Source: Pseudomonas protegens CHA0
Lineage (GTDB): Bacteria > Pseudomonadota > Gammaproteobacteria > Pseudomonadales > Pseudomonadaceae
Assembly: GCF_000397205.1 (NCBI RefSeq)
Contig: NC_021237.1
Location: 559,001 to 623,000, forward strand
Length of the DNA: 64,000 nt
Direction of reading: 5' to 3'
Below the pieces are notes generated by a model. It was not told where the DNA came from. It made no database searches and was given only the letters and a program-made list of their open reading frames with translations. This document shows positions 63,033 to 64,000 of this stretch, one piece after another. Each line of letters opens with the position of its first letter. The first letter of the stretch is position 1. The position numbers and the translations under genes are program-made.

Positions 63033-63041
63033 TGTTAATAT
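63033..63041 (+). promoter_or_regulatory. Probable extended -10 promoter of hldE
   Basis: TGtTAATAT (TG at 63033-63034, TAATAT at 63036-63041) lies 35 bp before the hldE ATG in the 102-bp gap after cysC. It would allow hldE to be expressed independently of the sulfotransferase-cysC pair. Confidence 0.5.
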
Positions 63042-63075
63042 CGCGCCCCTGTTCATTTTGTATGTGGGATGCTCC

Positions 63076-64000
63076 ATGAAGTTGTCCATGCCGCGATTCG
63101 ATCAAGCCCCCGTCTTGGTGGTCGGCGATGTCATGCTCGACCGTTACTGGCATGGTGGTACCTCACGGATTTCCCCTGAGGCGCCAGTGCCGGTGGTCAA
63201 GGTCGAGCAAATCGAGGATCGCCCCGGCGGTGCCGCCAACGTTGCCCTGAACATCGCTGCCCTCGGCGCGCCGGCCTCCCTGGTGGGCGTGACCGGCGAC
63301 GATGAAGCCGCCGACAGCCTGGCCAACAGCCTGCAAGGCGCGGGCGTGCGTGCGCTGTTCCAGCGCATCAAGCACCAGCCGACCATCGTCAAGCTGCGGG
63401 TCATGAGCCGTCACCAGCAGTTGTTGCGTATCGATTTCGAAGAACCCTTCGCCACCGACGCCCTGGCCCTGGCGGCCGAGGTCGATGCCCTGCTCGACGG
63501 GATCAAGGTGCTGGTGTTGTCCGACTACGGCAAGGGCGCGCTGCGCAATCACCAAGTGCTGATCGCCGCTGCGCGGGCCCGGGGCATTCCGGTGCTGGCG
63601 GACCCCAAGGGCAAGGATTTCTCCATCTACCGCGGCGCCAGCCTGATCACGCCGAACCTCAGCGAGTTCGAGACCATCGTCGGCGGCTGCGCCGACGAGC
63701 ACGAACTGGTGAGCAAGGGCGCGCAGTTGATGCATGACCTGGAGCTGGGGGCGCTGCTGGTGACCCGTGGCGAACATGGCATGACCCTGTTGCGCCCCGA
63801 CCACCCGGCCATGCACTTGCCAGCCCGGGCCCGGGAAGTGTTCGACGTTACCGGTGCCGGGGATACGGTGATCTCCACCCTGGCGGCCGCCATTGCCGCC
63901 GGCGAAGAGCTGCCCCACGCAGTGGGCCTGGCCAATCTGGCGGCCGGCATCGTGGTTGGCAAGCTGGGTACCGCCGCCATCAGTGCTCCCGAACTGCGCC
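63076..64000 (+). CDS. hldE: Bifunctional heptose-7-phosphate kinase/heptose-1-phosphate adenylyltransferase, 3' end missing
   Basis: The first 308 codons of HldE (RfaE), open at the window edge. The visible part is the ribokinase-type N-terminal kinase domain: [34 protein letters not shown], and the GAGD catalytic motif in [13 protein letters not shown] near residue 256. The adenylyltransferase domain is outside the window. It makes ADP-heptose used by WaaC and WaaF encoded upstream. GGGAT precedes the ATG. Confidence 0.95.
   Translation, partial: MKLSMPRFDQAPVLVVGDVMLDRYWHGGTSRISPEAPVPVVKVEQIEDRPGGAANVALNIAALGAPASLVGVTGDDEAADSLANSLQGAGVRALFQRIKHQPTIVKLRVMSRHQQLLRIDFEEPFATDALALAAEVDALLDGIKVLVLSDYGKGALRNHQVLIAAARARGIPVLADPKGKDFSIYRGASLITPNLSEFETIVGGCADEHELVSKGAQLMHDLELGALLVTRGEHGMTLLRPDHPAMHLPARAREVFDVTGAGDTVISTLAAAIAAGEELPHAVGLANLAAGIVVGKLGTAAISAPELR

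Noticed and set aside
41619..64000. LPS region as a recently acquired genomic island
   Set aside because: Base and codon use look like the flanking housekeeping genes, no integrase, tRNA or transposase borders it, and most genes are conserved in order in the genus.

Overview
The window is chromosomal DNA of a fluorescent-group Pseudomonas (P. fluorescens / P. protegens / P. chlororaphis type). The evidence is high GC with strong GC3 bias, Pseudomonas-type REP repeats, and gene order. The series metY, mscK, nhaP2, acyl-CoA dehydrogenase, rlmJ, msrA, dipA, aceF, aceE, glnE, waaF-waaC-waaG-waaP, the kinase-like core genes, waaL, msbA, hldE is the same set that P. aeruginosa PAO1 carries around PA4996-PA5025 (remembered, not searched), with extra blocks inserted. 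No rRNA, tRNA, CRISPR array, prophage or insertion sequence is visible.

Layout. 1-4964: mechanosensitive channel mscK (its 3' end lies outside the window) and K+/H+ antiporter nhaP2. 5141-11483: three chemoreceptor genes; two are near-identical tandem copies with sigma-28-like promoters. A coiled-coil protein and a divergent ZapA-like protein, translationally coupled, lie between them and the third. 11543-13345: acyl-CoA dehydrogenase. 13461-20192: a REPIN, then the divergent proline genes putA and putP sharing a control region with six GTTGCA PutA boxes, and a DUF2165 membrane protein. 20301-21572: metY. 21822-28831: an uncharacterised catabolic locus made of a GlpK-like kinase, two flavoprotein oxidoreductase subunits, a DeoR regulator, an EutH-family permease and a DUF1937 protein, tied together by shared DNA motifs. 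28935-41484: rlmJ, msrA, dipA, the pyruvate dehydrogenase genes aceE-aceF (E2 with three lipoyl domains), and glnE.

41619-64000 is the LPS core and export region. Heptosyltransferases waaF and waaC, glycosyltransferase waaG, heptose kinase waaP and three further kinase-like proteins form a tightly overlapping run. A second run holds a carbamoyltransferase, two related GT4 glycosyltransferases, a Mig-14 protein, a PIG-L-type deacetylase, a DUF6625 protein, a WapR-like GT2 rhamnosyltransferase and a CatB-type acetyltransferase. Next, on the opposite strand, is an O-antigen ligase fused to a kinase-like domain. Then come msbA, a sulfotransferase overlapping cysC (APS kinase), and the start of hldE.

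The most interesting points are: (1) the sulfotransferase-cysC pair inside the LPS locus, which predicts a sulfated surface glycan with its own PAPS supply; (2) the EutH / GlpK-like / GlpA-like / DeoR / DUF1937 locus, whose kinase lacks the glycerol-binding arginine of GlpK; (3) the WaaL-kinase fusion; (4) two GntR/PdhR-type operators about 52 bp apart upstream of aceE; (5) the ZapA-like/coiled-coil pair away from the usual zapA-6S RNA locus.
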